Assembly (NCBI GenBank): GCA_020635725.1
Contig: JACJZF010000008.1
Location: forward strand, 124,001-188,000
Length of the DNA stretch: 64,000 bases
Source: Flavobacteriales bacterium
GTDB taxonomy: Bacteria; Bacteroidota; Bacteroidia; Flavobacteriales_F; PHOS-HE28
Reading direction: 5' to 3'
The translations under genes were made by a program, and so were the position numbers. Numbering within the stretch: the stretch's first letter is position 1; each line of letters begins with the position of its first letter. The notes beneath the pieces were generated by a model. The model was not told the DNA's origin, made no database searches, and was given only the letters and a program-made list of their open reading frames with translations. Positions 53,476 to 62,027 of the stretch are shown here, one piece after another.

Positions 53476-55908
53476 TCAGGCACGCACTTCGGCGCCGAGC
53501 GCCTCGAGCGCCTTGCGGATGCGGCCCATGGCCTTCTCCACCTGGTCATCGGTCAGGGTCTTGGCATCATCCTGCAGCACGAAGCTGAGCGCGTAGCTCT
53601 TGCGTCCGGCCGGGAGCTTGTCGCCCTGATACACATCGAAGAGCCCGACCTCCTGGAGCAGCTTGCGTTCCGCCTGCTCCGCGGCATGCTTCAGCTCCGC
53701 GAAGCGCATGGCCTCTGGCACCAGCAGGCTCAGATCGCGCCGTACGGCAGGGAACCGCGACACCTCCTGGTAGCGGATGCGGTGCGCGCGGCAGGCATCG
53801 AGCAGGGCCTCTTCATCGAGCTCGGCATGGTGCACAGGCTGCGCGACATCGGCACGTTTCAGCACCTCCGGCTTCACCGTGCCGAGAACGCCGATGCGCC
53901 GTCCTGCGATATGCAGCTCCGCACAGGCATCCAGCAAGGGGTGCTCGTGGTCCTTCCACCTCGCATCCTGAAGCAGCCCTAGCGCCGCAAGGAGCGATTC
54001 GATCTCGGCTTGTCCGTCGGCGCGGTCAGCAGGCCGCCTCTTGGCGCGCCAGCTCTCCATGCCTTCATGTCCGGTGAGAGTGATCGCCAAGGTCTCTCGT
54101 TCGGCGCGCTCGTTCCCGTTCACCGTGTACACGCGCCCTCGCTCGAACAGGCGCAGATCGCGCTGCTGCCGATTGATGTTGTGCGCCACGGCCTGCAGCG
54201 CCCCGAAGAGCATGGTCGGCCGCAAGGCATCCAGCTCCGAGCTCAGGGGGTTGCTCAGTCGGATCAGAGCGTCGCCCGCGTTGGCGTTGCTCCCGGCCAT
54301 GAGCTCCGCGCTCACGAGCGAAGGGGTCATGATCTCCCGGAAGCCACAGGCCGCCAGGTGCGCACCGGTCGTTCGACGCAGCGATTCCAGCGTGAGGGCA
54401 TCGTACACCACGGGCGGCACCAGGAGCCGCGCAGGCAGCGGCACGCGGTCGAAGCCATGAATCCGCAGCACTTCCTCGATCACATCCGCTGGACGATGAA
54501 CATCGACACGGTTCGTGGGCACCTGCACGAGCAGGCCCTTCGCATCGCGCTCCAGCACGCGGAAGTCGAGGAGCTCGAGCGCTTTCACGATGTCATCGGC
54601 GGCGATGGCGATGCCCGTGAGCCGCTCGACCTGCTCGAACCGGAGCCTCACCTCGGTGCGGCTCTTGCGGCCGTGATCGATATCGGTGATGCCCGAGGAG
54701 ACCCGCGCGCCGGCGACTTCCTTCAAGAGCAGGGCGGCGCGCTTCAGGGCGAACAACGTGATCTCCGGATCCGCGCCGCGCTCGAAACGGAAAGAGGCAT
54801 CGGTGCTGAGCGCATGGCGGCGGGCCGTCCGGCGGATCGTAGAGGCATCGAAACAGGCGCTCTCCAGGAACACCGCCGTGGTGGTGGCGGTAACGCCGCT
54901 CCGCTCTCCGCCGAAGACGCCGGCGATGCATGCGGGCGCGGACTCATCGGCGATCACCAGGTCGTCCGCGTGCAATCTCCGCTCCTTGCCATCGAGCGTG
55001 ATGAACGGCTCATCGGCGCGCGCCTTGCGCACCACGATGCGGTGCCCGGCCAACTGATCCGCGTCGAAGGCGTGAAGCGGCTGCCCGAGTTCGTGCTGCA
55101 CGTAGTTGGTCACGTCCACCACGTTGTTGATCGGCTTTAGGCCGATGGCCAGCAAGCGGTCCTGCAGCCACTTCGGCGACGGGCCCACTTTCACCTGCGT
55201 GAGCGTTACACCGCAATAGCGCGGACAGGCCAGCGCATCCTTCACCTCCACCGGTGTGGCGCGCGCATCATCATCCTGCGCGTAGCCGCTCACATCGGGC
55301 AGGCGCAGTTCCAAGGCGCTCCCCTCGCGGTAGTTCACGGCCGCGATCAGGTCGCGCGCCACGCCGACATGGCACATGGCATCGGTCCGGTTCGGGGTGA
55401 GGCCGATCTCCAGCACATGGTCGCTCACGACGCCGAGCTGCCGCGCGGCAGGATTACCGGGGACGGCCTCCGCATCGAGCACCAGGATGCCATCGTGGCT
55501 CTGACCCAGGCCCAGTTCATCCTCCGCGCAGATCATGCCTGCGCTCTCCTGCCCACGGATCTTGCTCTTCTTGATCACCAGGCTTCCGCCATCGTGCATC
55601 CAGAGCGTGGTGCCCACGGTGGCCACCAGCACCTTCTGCCCGGCCGCCACGTTCGGCGCGCCGCATACGATCCGTAGCGGCTCTCCCTGGCCCACATACA
55701 CCACGGTCAGGCTGAGCCGGTCCGCATCCGGGTGCTTCGCGCACTCGAGCACCTCGCCCACCACCACGCCTTCCAGCATGCCCTTCACCGGCTCATGCGC
55801 CTCCACGCTCTCCACTTCAAGCCCCGTGCTGGTGAGCACAGCGGCCGCCTGCTGCGGGCTGAGGTCCGTTTCGACGTGCTGCTTGAGCCAGTTCCAGGAG
55901 ATGCGCAT
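53476..55908 (-). CDS. pheT: Phenylalanyl-tRNA synthetase beta subunit
   Basis: 810 residues, the usual length. In order: an N-terminal lead (MRISWNWLKQHVETDL), an EMAP/tRNA-binding domain (HPDADRLSLTVVYVGQGEPL, IVCGAPNVAAGQKV), B3/B4 (ALACPRYCGVTL, LKPINNVVDVTNYVQHELGQ, FGGERSGVTATTT), B5 (VPTNRVDVHRPADVIEEVLR), the catalytic-like core (LSNPLSSELDALRPTMLFGA) and a C-terminal anticodon-binding FDX-ACB domain (RFPAVRRDLSLLVPEAMRFA). Charges tRNA-Phe with the alpha subunit, not in this window. Its stop abuts that of the barrel gene. Confidence 0.97.
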   Translation of the reverse strand: MRISWNWLKQHVETDLSPQQAAAVLTSTGLEVESVEAHEPVKGMLEGVVVGEVLECAKHPDADRLSLTVVYVGQGEPLRIVCGAPNVAAGQKVLVATVGTTLWMHDGGSLVIKKSKIRGQESAGMICAEDELGLGQSHDGILVLDAEAVPGNPAARQLGVVSDHVLEIGLTPNRTDAMCHVGVARDLIAAVNYREGSALELRLPDVSGYAQDDDARATPVEVKDALACPRYCGVTLTQVKVGPSPKWLQDRLLAIGLKPINNVVDVTNYVQHELGQPLHAFDADQLAGHRIVVRKARADEPFITLDGKERRLHADDLVIADESAPACIAGVFGGERSGVTATTTAVFLESACFDASTIRRTARRHALSTDASFRFERGADPEITLFALKRAALLLKEVAGARVSSGITDIDHGRKSRTEVRLRFEQVERLTGIAIAADDIVKALELLDFRVLERDAKGLLVQVPTNRVDVHRPADVIEEVLRIHGFDRVPLPARLLVPPVVYDALTLESLRRTTGAHLAACGFREIMTPSLVSAELMAGSNANAGDALIRLSNPLSSELDALRPTMLFGALQAVAHNINRQQRDLRLFERGRVYTVNGNERAERETLAITLTGHEGMESWRAKRRPADRADGQAEIESLLAALGLLQDARWKDHEHPLLDACAELHIAGRRIGVLGTVKPEVLKRADVAQPVHHAELDEEALLDACRAHRIRYQEVSRFPAVRRDLSLLVPEAMRFAELKHAAEQAERKLLQEVGLFDVYQGDKLPAGRKSYALSFVLQDDAKTLTDDQVEKAMGRIRKALEALGAEVRA

Positions 55909-55925
55909 GGCGGTTTGAAGGTCGG

Positions 55926-55933
55926 CGAAGATA
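55926..55933 (-). promoter_or_regulatory. -7 element TATCTTCG for pheT
   Basis: Seven of eight match to TAnnTTTG on the minus strand, ending 17 nt upstream of the pheT ATG. Confidence 0.5.
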
Positions 55934-55941
55934 CCTGCCGG

Positions 55942-55949
55942 TACCTTCG
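55942..55949 (+). promoter_or_regulatory. -7 element TACCTTCG for the desaturase-type gene
   Basis: Seven of eight match, ending 7 nt before the GTG at 55957, with a TTG at 55915-55917 as a possible -33 element. Confidence 0.5.
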
Positions 55950-55956
55950 CGGGGCC

Positions 55957-57171
55957 GTGGAATACATCGTCCTCGCCATCCCGCTCTTCTTCCTGCTCAT
56001 GGGGCTGGAATTGGCCTGGAGCGCCTGGTCGCAGCGTAAGGTGTACCGCTTCAACGATTTCGTGGCCAACATGGGCTGTGGCATCGGCTCGCAGGTGGTA
56101 GGGGCCTTCACCAAGGCCGGGATCCTGGCCATCTACCTGGCCGTGTACGATCACTGGCGCCTCTTCACGCTGCCTTCGACCCCGGTCACCTGGCTGCTCA
56201 CCTTCTTGTTCGTGGACCTGCTCTACTACTGGTTCCACCGACTCAGCCACGAGGTGAACTTCCTGTGGGCGGCCCATGTGGTGCACCACCAGAGCGAGGA
56301 GTACAACCTGAGCGTGGCGCTGCGGCAGAGCTGGTGGCAAGGGCTCTTCAGCTTCTGGTTCTACGTGCCCATCGCGTTGCTGGGGGTGCATCCGTTGGTG
56401 ATCCTCACCGTGGGCGCCTTCGTCACGCTGTACCAGTTCTGGATCCATACCAAGGCGATCGGGCGCCTGGGTCCGCTCGAAGCGATCCTGAACACGCCGA
56501 GCAACCATCGCGTTCACCACGGCAGCGATCCGAAATACATCGACCGCAACCACGCGGGCACCCTGATCATCTGGGACCGCCTCTTCGGCACCTATCAACG
56601 CGAGGAGGAGGAGCCCTTCTACGGCATCACCGCTCCGCTGCGCACCTGGGATCCGCTCACAGCGAACTTCCACTACTGGGGCGACCTCATGAAGCTGGCC
56701 CGGCGTTGCCGATCATGGTCGGATAGGGTGAAGGTCTTCCTGAAGCCACCGGGCTGGCGGCCGGTCTACCTCGGCGGGTTCGAGGGGCCGAAAGCGAAGG
56801 ACAGCGCGACGTACCGGAAGTTCGATGTGGCGGTGCCGCGCGCGCTGATCGGCTACGTGGCCCTGCAGTTCGTGTTGATGCTCGGGCTCACCACCTACTT
56901 CCTCTTCCAGCAACAGCGCATGCAGGCGCTGGACCAGTGGCTCATCGCCGCGCTGATCGTGTGGTGGCTGATGGATCTGGGCGTGCTCCTCGATGCGCGG
57001 CCTTGGGCGCTCTGGAGCGAAGCGCTGCGCGTGATGGTCGCAGGTCTTCTGCTCTTCTCCATGTCCTTCATTCCTTCGCCGGCATGGCGCGTTTCGGCCA
57101 CAGGCGCGCTGGTGCTGCTCACGCTGGCCCATCTGTTGATCGCGCGTGCGGCGCTCGCCCCCTCCCGATGA
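55957..57171 (+). CDS. Sterol desaturase/fatty acid hydroxylase family (alkylglycerol monooxygenase-like)
   Basis: 404 residues, about seven membrane segments, with the diiron histidine clusters of the superfamily: WFHRLSHEVN (HxxxH), WAAHVVHHQSEEYN (HxxHH) and NHRVHHGSDPKYIDRNHAG (HxxHH with a further His). The layout YYWFHRLSHE...VHHQSEEYNLSVALRQSW is that of alkylglycerol monooxygenase (TMEM195) relatives rather than ERG3. Probably oxidises an ether lipid or related alkyl chain using O2. GTG 55957 is chosen because the encoded protein begins with a membrane helix and follows a -7 element. Followed with an ATGA overlap by a GNAT gene. Confidence 0.87.
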   Translation: MEYIVLAIPLFFLLMGLELAWSAWSQRKVYRFNDFVANMGCGIGSQVVGAFTKAGILAIYLAVYDHWRLFTLPSTPVTWLLTFLFVDLLYYWFHRLSHEVNFLWAAHVVHHQSEEYNLSVALRQSWWQGLFSFWFYVPIALLGVHPLVILTVGAFVTLYQFWIHTKAIGRLGPLEAILNTPSNHRVHHGSDPKYIDRNHAGTLIIWDRLFGTYQREEEEPFYGITAPLRTWDPLTANFHYWGDLMKLARRCRSWSDRVKVFLKPPGWRPVYLGGFEGPKAKDSATYRKFDVAVPRALIGYVALQFVLMLGLTTYFLFQQQRMQALDQWLIAALIVWWLMDLGVLLDARPWALWSEALRVMVAGLLLFSMSFIPSPAWRVSATGALVLLTLAHLLIARAALAPSR

Positions 57172-57707
57172 TCCGATTGCCCATCCCTTCGCTGCTCGGC
57201 CTGCGTACCGAACGACTGCGCTTCCGTCCGCTCACCGCGGCCGATACCGCATGGTGGATGGCGTACATCAGTGACTCAGAAGCCATCCGCTTCATGCCCT
57301 TCCGACAAGGCAACGCGGAGGATTGCGCACTGATGATCCAACGATCGCTCGATCGCTATGCGCGCGATGGCAGCGGGCTGCACGCGTTGGAACTGCTGAG
57401 CACCGGCGAACCCGTGGGCCAATGCGGCCTGCTCACGCAGGAGGTGGATGGCGTGCAGGAACTGGAGATCGGCTACCACTTGTTGCCGGACTGCCGGGGC
57501 AAGGGCTACGCCACCGAGGCTGCCGCGGCGTGCAGGCGTTTCGCCGAAGAGCGGGATCTCGCGCCATCGGTGATCTCCCTGATCGACCCCGGTAATACCA
57601 AGAGCCAAGCCGTGGCCCTGCGCAACGGCATGAGACCTGGGAAGCGCACGGTGCATCGCGGCGTGGAAGCGATCGTGTTCCGCAGCGCACGTGCCGGTGG
57701 CGCCTAA
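57168..57707 (+). CDS. GNAT family N-acetyltransferase
   Basis: 179 residues, RimJ/RimL-like. TERLRFRPLTAADTAWWMAY opens the fold; the acetyl-CoA loop is LPDCRGKGYATEAAAACRRF, and the C-terminal part SLIDPGNTKSQAVALRNGMR is typical. Cytoplasmic; the substrate cannot be told. Start overlaps the desaturase-type stop by 4 bp. Confidence 0.92.
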   Translation: MIRLPIPSLLGLRTERLRFRPLTAADTAWWMAYISDSEAIRFMPFRQGNAEDCALMIQRSLDRYARDGSGLHALELLSTGEPVGQCGLLTQEVDGVQELEIGYHLLPDCRGKGYATEAAAACRRFAEERDLAPSVISLIDPGNTKSQAVALRNGMRPGKRTVHRGVEAIVFRSARAGGA

Positions 57708-57712
57708 CTTGC
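57705..57712 (+). promoter_or_regulatory. -7-like TAACTTGC upstream of the YhhN gene
   Basis: Partial match to TAnnTTTG beginning at the GNAT stop codon and ending 12 nt before ATG 57725; may give the YhhN gene a second promoter inside the operon. Confidence 0.35.
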
Positions 57713-57724
57713 CGCCGCACTCCG

Positions 57725-58456
57725 ATGGATATCAAGCGCAGCAACCTCATCAACGGCGTGGTTTACGCGGCGGCCACGCTCGGCACCATCATCGGGGAGC
57801 GCCGGGGCATGCACGACCTGGTTTACGTGTGCAAGCCGCTGATGATGGTGGTGCTCGGGAGCTGGTTCTTCTTCAACAGTCGGCGCTTCGGGGACCGCTT
57901 CACCTTGCTGATCCAGGCCGGGCTGTTCTTCTCGCTGCTGGGCGACCTGGCGCTCATGTTCGACCACGTGGACCAATTCTACTTCCTCATCGGACTGGGC
58001 GCCTTCCTGATCGCCCAGATGTGCTACACCCTCGGGTTCGCGCAGAACATCGCCGATGCGGGCAACAGCCCGGGCTTGCTCATCGGCCTGTTCATGTCGG
58101 CGATCATCATCACCTACGGCGTCATCTTCGGGCTGGACCTGCTCGACCATGCCGATGAGACCTTGCTGGTGCCGGTGGGCATCTATGCGGTGGCCATCAC
58201 GCTCATGGGCGTAGCGGCCGCGTTGCGATTCGGCCGCACCTACCTGCCCAGCTTCATCATGGTGATGGCCGGCGCGCTGCTCTTCATCACCAGCGACAGC
58301 ATCCTGGCCACGCACCGTTTCGTGCGCGTGGTGGACCATGCCTCCTGGTCCGTGCTGCTCACCTACGCCGCCGCGCAATACCTGATCGCGCGCGGCTGCC
58401 TGCGGCATGTGCTCGACCCTGAGGAGGTGCGCCGCCGCGCCGCGCTCAACACGTGA
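57725..58456 (+). CDS. YhhN/TMEM86 family, lysoplasmalogenase-like membrane protein
   Basis: 243 residues with about eight transmembrane helices and the YhhN patterns VYVCKPLMMVVLGSWFF, LIQAGLFFSLLGDLALMF, FLIGLGAFLIAQMCYTLGF and AGALLFITSDSILATHRF. The acidic pair in the helices (GDLALM, SDSIL) matches the proposed hydrolase site of lysoplasmalogenase, which cleaves the vinyl-ether bond of lysoplasmalogens. Its position 17 bp after the GNAT and close to an alkylglycerol-monooxygenase-like gene supports ether-lipid turnover (inference). Confidence 0.88.
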   Translation: MDIKRSNLINGVVYAAATLGTIIGERRGMHDLVYVCKPLMMVVLGSWFFFNSRRFGDRFTLLIQAGLFFSLLGDLALMFDHVDQFYFLIGLGAFLIAQMCYTLGFAQNIADAGNSPGLLIGLFMSAIIITYGVIFGLDLLDHADETLLVPVGIYAVAITLMGVAAALRFGRTYLPSFIMVMAGALLFITSDSILATHRFVRVVDHASWSVLLTYAAAQYLIARGCLRHVLDPEEVRRRAALNT

Positions 58457-58459
58457 GCA

Positions 58460-60568
58460 TCAGCTGATCCGCCCCCAGGCCACATCGTCCTTGCGCTCGC
58501 GCATGGCCCGGGCGATGGGCGCATGTCGTGGCTCCTGCAAGGCCGGGTCCTCATCGAGCACGCGCTGCGCGGCCTGCCGGGCGCTGGCCAGGAGCTCGGC
58601 ATCCTCTACCAGGTCGGCGATGCGCAATTGCGGGATACCGCTCTGCTGCGTGCCCATGAGGTCGCCAGGGCCGCGCAAGCGCAGGTCGGCCTCGGCGATC
58701 TCGAAGCCATCGTTGGTGCGCACCATGGTGGCCAGCCGTGTGCGCGCGTCCTGCGAGAGCTTGTCGCCGGTCATCAGGATGCAATAGCTCTGCTCGGCGC
58801 CCCGTCCCACGCGGCCACGCAGCTGGTGCAGCTGGCTCAGGCCGAAGCGCTCGGCGTTCTCGATCACCATCACGCTGGCGTTCGGCACGTCCACGCCCAC
58901 CTCGATCACCGTGGTGCTCACCAGCACGTTGGTCTCACCCTTCTTGAAGCGCGCCATCTCGTAGTCCTTCGTCTCATGATCCATGCGCCCGTGCACGATG
59001 CCCACCGCGTAGCGGGGCAGCGGGAAGCGCCGGCTCAGGCTCTCGAAGCCATCCATCACGTGCTTCAGGTCCATCTTCTCGCTCTCCTCGATCAAGGGGT
59101 ACACCACGTACACCTGACGGCCCTTCTCCATCTCCTCCTCCAGGAAGCCGAACACGGCGTTGCGCGCGCCATCGAAGCGGTGCACGGTGCGGATGGGCTT
59201 GCGGCCCGGCGGGAGCTCATCGATCACGCTGGTCTCCAGGTCGCCGTAGATCGTCATGGCCAGCGTGCGCGGGATGGGCGTGGCGGTCATCACCAGCACA
59301 TGCGGCGGCACCTCGCTCTTGGCCCAGAGGCGCGCGCGCTGCGCCACGCCGAAGCGGTGCTGCTCATCGATCACCACCAGGCCCAGGCGATCGAAGACCA
59401 CACGGTCCTCCAGCAGGGCATGCGTGCCCACGATGATGTGCACCTCGCCCATGCGCAGCGCGGTGAGCAGGCTCTTGCGCTCGCCTTGTTTGGTGCTGCC
59501 CGTGAGCAGGCGCACCACCACGGGCATATCGCCGAGCATGCGTGTGATGGTGGCGAAGTGCTGCTGCGCGAGGATCTCCGTGGGCGCCATGAGCGCGGCC
59601 TGGTAGCCATTGTCCAGCGCGATGAGCATGCTGAGCAGCCCCACCAGGGTCTTGCCGCTGCCCACATCGCCCTGCAGCAGGCGGTTCATCTGGCGCCCAT
59701 CGGCCATGTCCTTGCGGATCTCCTTCACCACGCGTTTCTGCGCGCCGGTGAGCTCGAAGGGCAGCTGCTCGGCGTAGAACTGATTGAGCCGTTCGCCCAC
59801 GCGCGCGAACACATGGCCGCGGACGCTCTGCTGGGTGAGCTGCTTCTGCTTCAGCAACGCCAGCTGGATGAAGAAGAGCTCCTCGAACTTCAGTCGTCTT
59901 CGCGCGAGCTCCAGCTGCTGCGCGTCTAATGGCGCATGCACCTGGCGGAAAGCCTCCTCGCGCGAGATGCCACCCAGCCATTGCACGTGCTCCTGGCCGA
60001 GCGTCTCGGGAATCAAACCGGATGTTTGCGGCAGCAGGGCCTTCAGCAGCTTCCAGATGGCGCGGCTGGTGAGGCCCTTCGCGGCGAGCTTCTCCGTGGT
60101 GCTGTACACCGGCTGCAGAGCGGCATCGAGGCCTTGGTCCCAAGTTGCGGCCAGCTCGAGCTCCGGATGCGGCATGTTCACCTTGCCCTTGAAGCTGCCG
60201 GGCCGGCCGAAGACGATGTACTCCTCGCCCGTCTTGAGCGACTGCTGCAGCCACTTCAGGCCCTTGAACCACACGAGCTCCACGCTGCCCGTGGCATCGG
60301 TGAAGGTGGCGGTCATGCGACGGCCCTGCTTCTCGCCCACCATGCGCCACTGGCCAATGCGGCCGCGCAACTGCACCTGGCTGTGCTCCTCCACCTGCGC
60401 CGCCAGATCCCGCGCCGTGTGGAAGCGGCTGCGATCGATGTACCGGAAAGGAAAATGGAGCAGCAGGTCGCGGAAGGTGCCGATGCCGAGCTCCTTGCGC
60501 AGCAGCTCGCCGCGTTGGGGCCCCACGCCTTTGAGGAATTCGATCGGGCTCTCCAGCAGGTCCTGCAC
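58460..60568 (-). CDS. recG: ATP-dependent DNA helicase RecG
   Basis: About 702 residues from GTG 60568 (or 711 from GTG 60595). N-terminal wedge/OB domain (LESPIEFLKGVGPQRGELLR, QVQLRGRIGQWRMV), then a superfamily 2 helicase: motif I LLQGDVGSGKTLVGLL, Ia ALMAPTEILAQQHF, II VVIDEQHRFGV, III MTATPIPRTLA, V VSTTVIEVGVDVPNASVMVI, VI LHQLRGRVGRG. Rescues stalled replication forks and processes recombination intermediates. GTG 60568 is preferred because family members begin a few residues before the SPIEFLKG motif. Confidence 0.95.
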   Translation of the reverse strand: MQDLLESPIEFLKGVGPQRGELLRKELGIGTFRDLLLHFPFRYIDRSRFHTARDLAAQVEEHSQVQLRGRIGQWRMVGEKQGRRMTATFTDATGSVELVWFKGLKWLQQSLKTGEEYIVFGRPGSFKGKVNMPHPELELAATWDQGLDAALQPVYSTTEKLAAKGLTSRAIWKLLKALLPQTSGLIPETLGQEHVQWLGGISREEAFRQVHAPLDAQQLELARRRLKFEELFFIQLALLKQKQLTQQSVRGHVFARVGERLNQFYAEQLPFELTGAQKRVVKEIRKDMADGRQMNRLLQGDVGSGKTLVGLLSMLIALDNGYQAALMAPTEILAQQHFATITRMLGDMPVVVRLLTGSTKQGERKSLLTALRMGEVHIIVGTHALLEDRVVFDRLGLVVIDEQHRFGVAQRARLWAKSEVPPHVLVMTATPIPRTLAMTIYGDLETSVIDELPPGRKPIRTVHRFDGARNAVFGFLEEEMEKGRQVYVVYPLIEESEKMDLKHVMDGFESLSRRFPLPRYAVGIVHGRMDHETKDYEMARFKKGETNVLVSTTVIEVGVDVPNASVMVIENAERFGLSQLHQLRGRVGRGAEQSYCILMTGDKLSQDARTRLATMVRTNDGFEIAEADLRLRGPGDLMGTQQSGIPQLRIADLVEDAELLASARQAAQRVLDEDPALQEPRHAPIARAMRERKDDVAWGRIS

Positions 60569-60598
60569 GGGTGAAAAGTACCATGCGCCGCGCACCGC

Positions 60599-60606
60599 TT
60601 ACTTTG
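60599..60606 (+). promoter_or_regulatory. -7-like element TTACTTTG
   Basis: TACTTTG with one base less spacing than the consensus; ends 5 nt before ATG 60612 and lies in the short divergent spacer with recG. Confidence 0.4.
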
Positions 60607-60611
60607 ATGCG

Positions 60612-62027
60612 ATGGCCAACGGATCAATCGCGGCACCTGCCCCGGAGCATCGGCGGATGGCCTGGGTCATCGGCGGCGTGGTGCTGGCCTACCTAGCGGT
60701 ATTCGCCTGGCGCTTCGCTGAAGAACGCCTCTACGCCGACAGCGGCTACTACCTGGCACGCGTGATCAACGAGGGTGCCTTCCGCATCGAGCACGGCCGA
60801 TGGGTGCTCGCGCTCGCGCAGCTCCCCGCGTGGCTCGGCGCGAAGCTGGGCCTGAGCCTGCGCGCGCTGATCCTCCTCCAATCGCTCGCCAACGTGCTGT
60901 GGATGGCGATCGCCATGCTGATCGCCGGATTCGCGCTGCGCGACGCCCGCGCCGTGATCGCCATCGCGCTGCTGCATGTGATCGGGCTCTCCGACGGACT
61001 CTTCTGCCCGGTCTTCGAACTGTACTTCGCCGCCGACCTGCTGGTGCTCTTCGTGGCACTGCTTCGCTCAACGGCCGCTCGTGAGCCTTACCGCATGATC
61101 GCGCTGGTGGCGCTGCTGCTGCTCATCGCCAGCAGTCATCTCTTCGCCGCCGCACTGCTCGCCGGGATCATCATCCTGCATCTCGATCGGCTCGAACGGA
61201 AGCAATCGCTCACCCTGGGCCTGGTGCTCATCGCGCAGCTCACGGTGCATGCATTCACCCTGTCGGCGTATGAGAAGGATCACCTGGCCTTCGTGAAAAG
61301 GCTCGATGCCCATGCGCTGGCTGCTTGGCTGCGACCCGACACCTGGGGCGATGCGTTCGCGTACGTTTCCCTTCACTATCCGGATGCATTGCTGCTCGCG
61401 CTGGTGACCATGGTGCTCCTCTTCCGTCAACGGCAGGGTTGGCAGGCGGCCTTCATCATCGCGTTCCTCCTCACCGCCACGGGGCTCATCCTGCTGAAAG
61501 AGCCCGGCTTCCTGCACGACCGGTACCGCGAGCAGCTCAACTTCCCGGTGGTGGCGTGGTTGACTCTCATGCTCACCTTCTTCGTCGATTGGAGCGGCAA
61601 GAGACATGCTGTGCTCATCACGCTGATGGCGCTCATCTTGGGTTATCGCGTGGTCGAGGCCGAGCGCCTGGCTCCGTTCTACCAGGAGCGCACCGCGTGG
61701 ATCAAGCAGCAGATAACGCTCGCGCAGCAGCACCATCTGACCAAGGCCATCGTCACCACACCGGTGTACTTCGGCCCGGCCGATCATGCGATTGAGGCAG
61801 GCTGGTCGCTGCCGGTCGAGAGCCTGCTGCTCTCCGCCACGGAATCCCGGTCTTCCACTGTTTCGGTCATCGGCACGCAGGACCTGCAATGCCCGGGTGT
61901 GGCGCAGGGGCTCGATGAGCTGGTCTTCCGCTGCTGGGACATCGTACCCGCGCGGTGGCTCGATGAGCGTTGGTTCTCCCCTCCTCACGGCCGCTATGTC
62001 CCGCTCCCTGCCGAGCCGTCCCGATGA
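60612..62027 (+). CDS. Multi-spanning membrane protein, GT-C-like (paralogue 1)
   Basis: 471 residues, about ten hydrophobic segments. The first outer loop carries RFAEERLYADSGYYLARVI with an acidic residue at the place of the GT-C catalytic Asp, then GRWVLALAQLP. A soluble C-terminal tail of about 100 residues ends with DLQCPGVAQGLDELVFRCWD. Clearly homologous to the next gene. Possibly a lipid-linked sugar transferase; family not recognised with confidence. Confidence 0.75.
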   Translation: MANGSIAAPAPEHRRMAWVIGGVVLAYLAVFAWRFAEERLYADSGYYLARVINEGAFRIEHGRWVLALAQLPAWLGAKLGLSLRALILLQSLANVLWMAIAMLIAGFALRDARAVIAIALLHVIGLSDGLFCPVFELYFAADLLVLFVALLRSTAAREPYRMIALVALLLLIASSHLFAAALLAGIIILHLDRLERKQSLTLGLVLIAQLTVHAFTLSAYEKDHLAFVKRLDAHALAAWLRPDTWGDAFAYVSLHYPDALLLALVTMVLLFRQRQGWQAAFIIAFLLTATGLILLKEPGFLHDRYREQLNFPVVAWLTLMLTFFVDWSGKRHAVLITLMALILGYRVVEAERLAPFYQERTAWIKQQITLAQQHHLTKAIVTTPVYFGPADHAIEAGWSLPVESLLLSATESRSSTVSVIGTQDLQCPGVAQGLDELVFRCWDIVPARWLDERWFSPPHGRYVPLPAEPSR

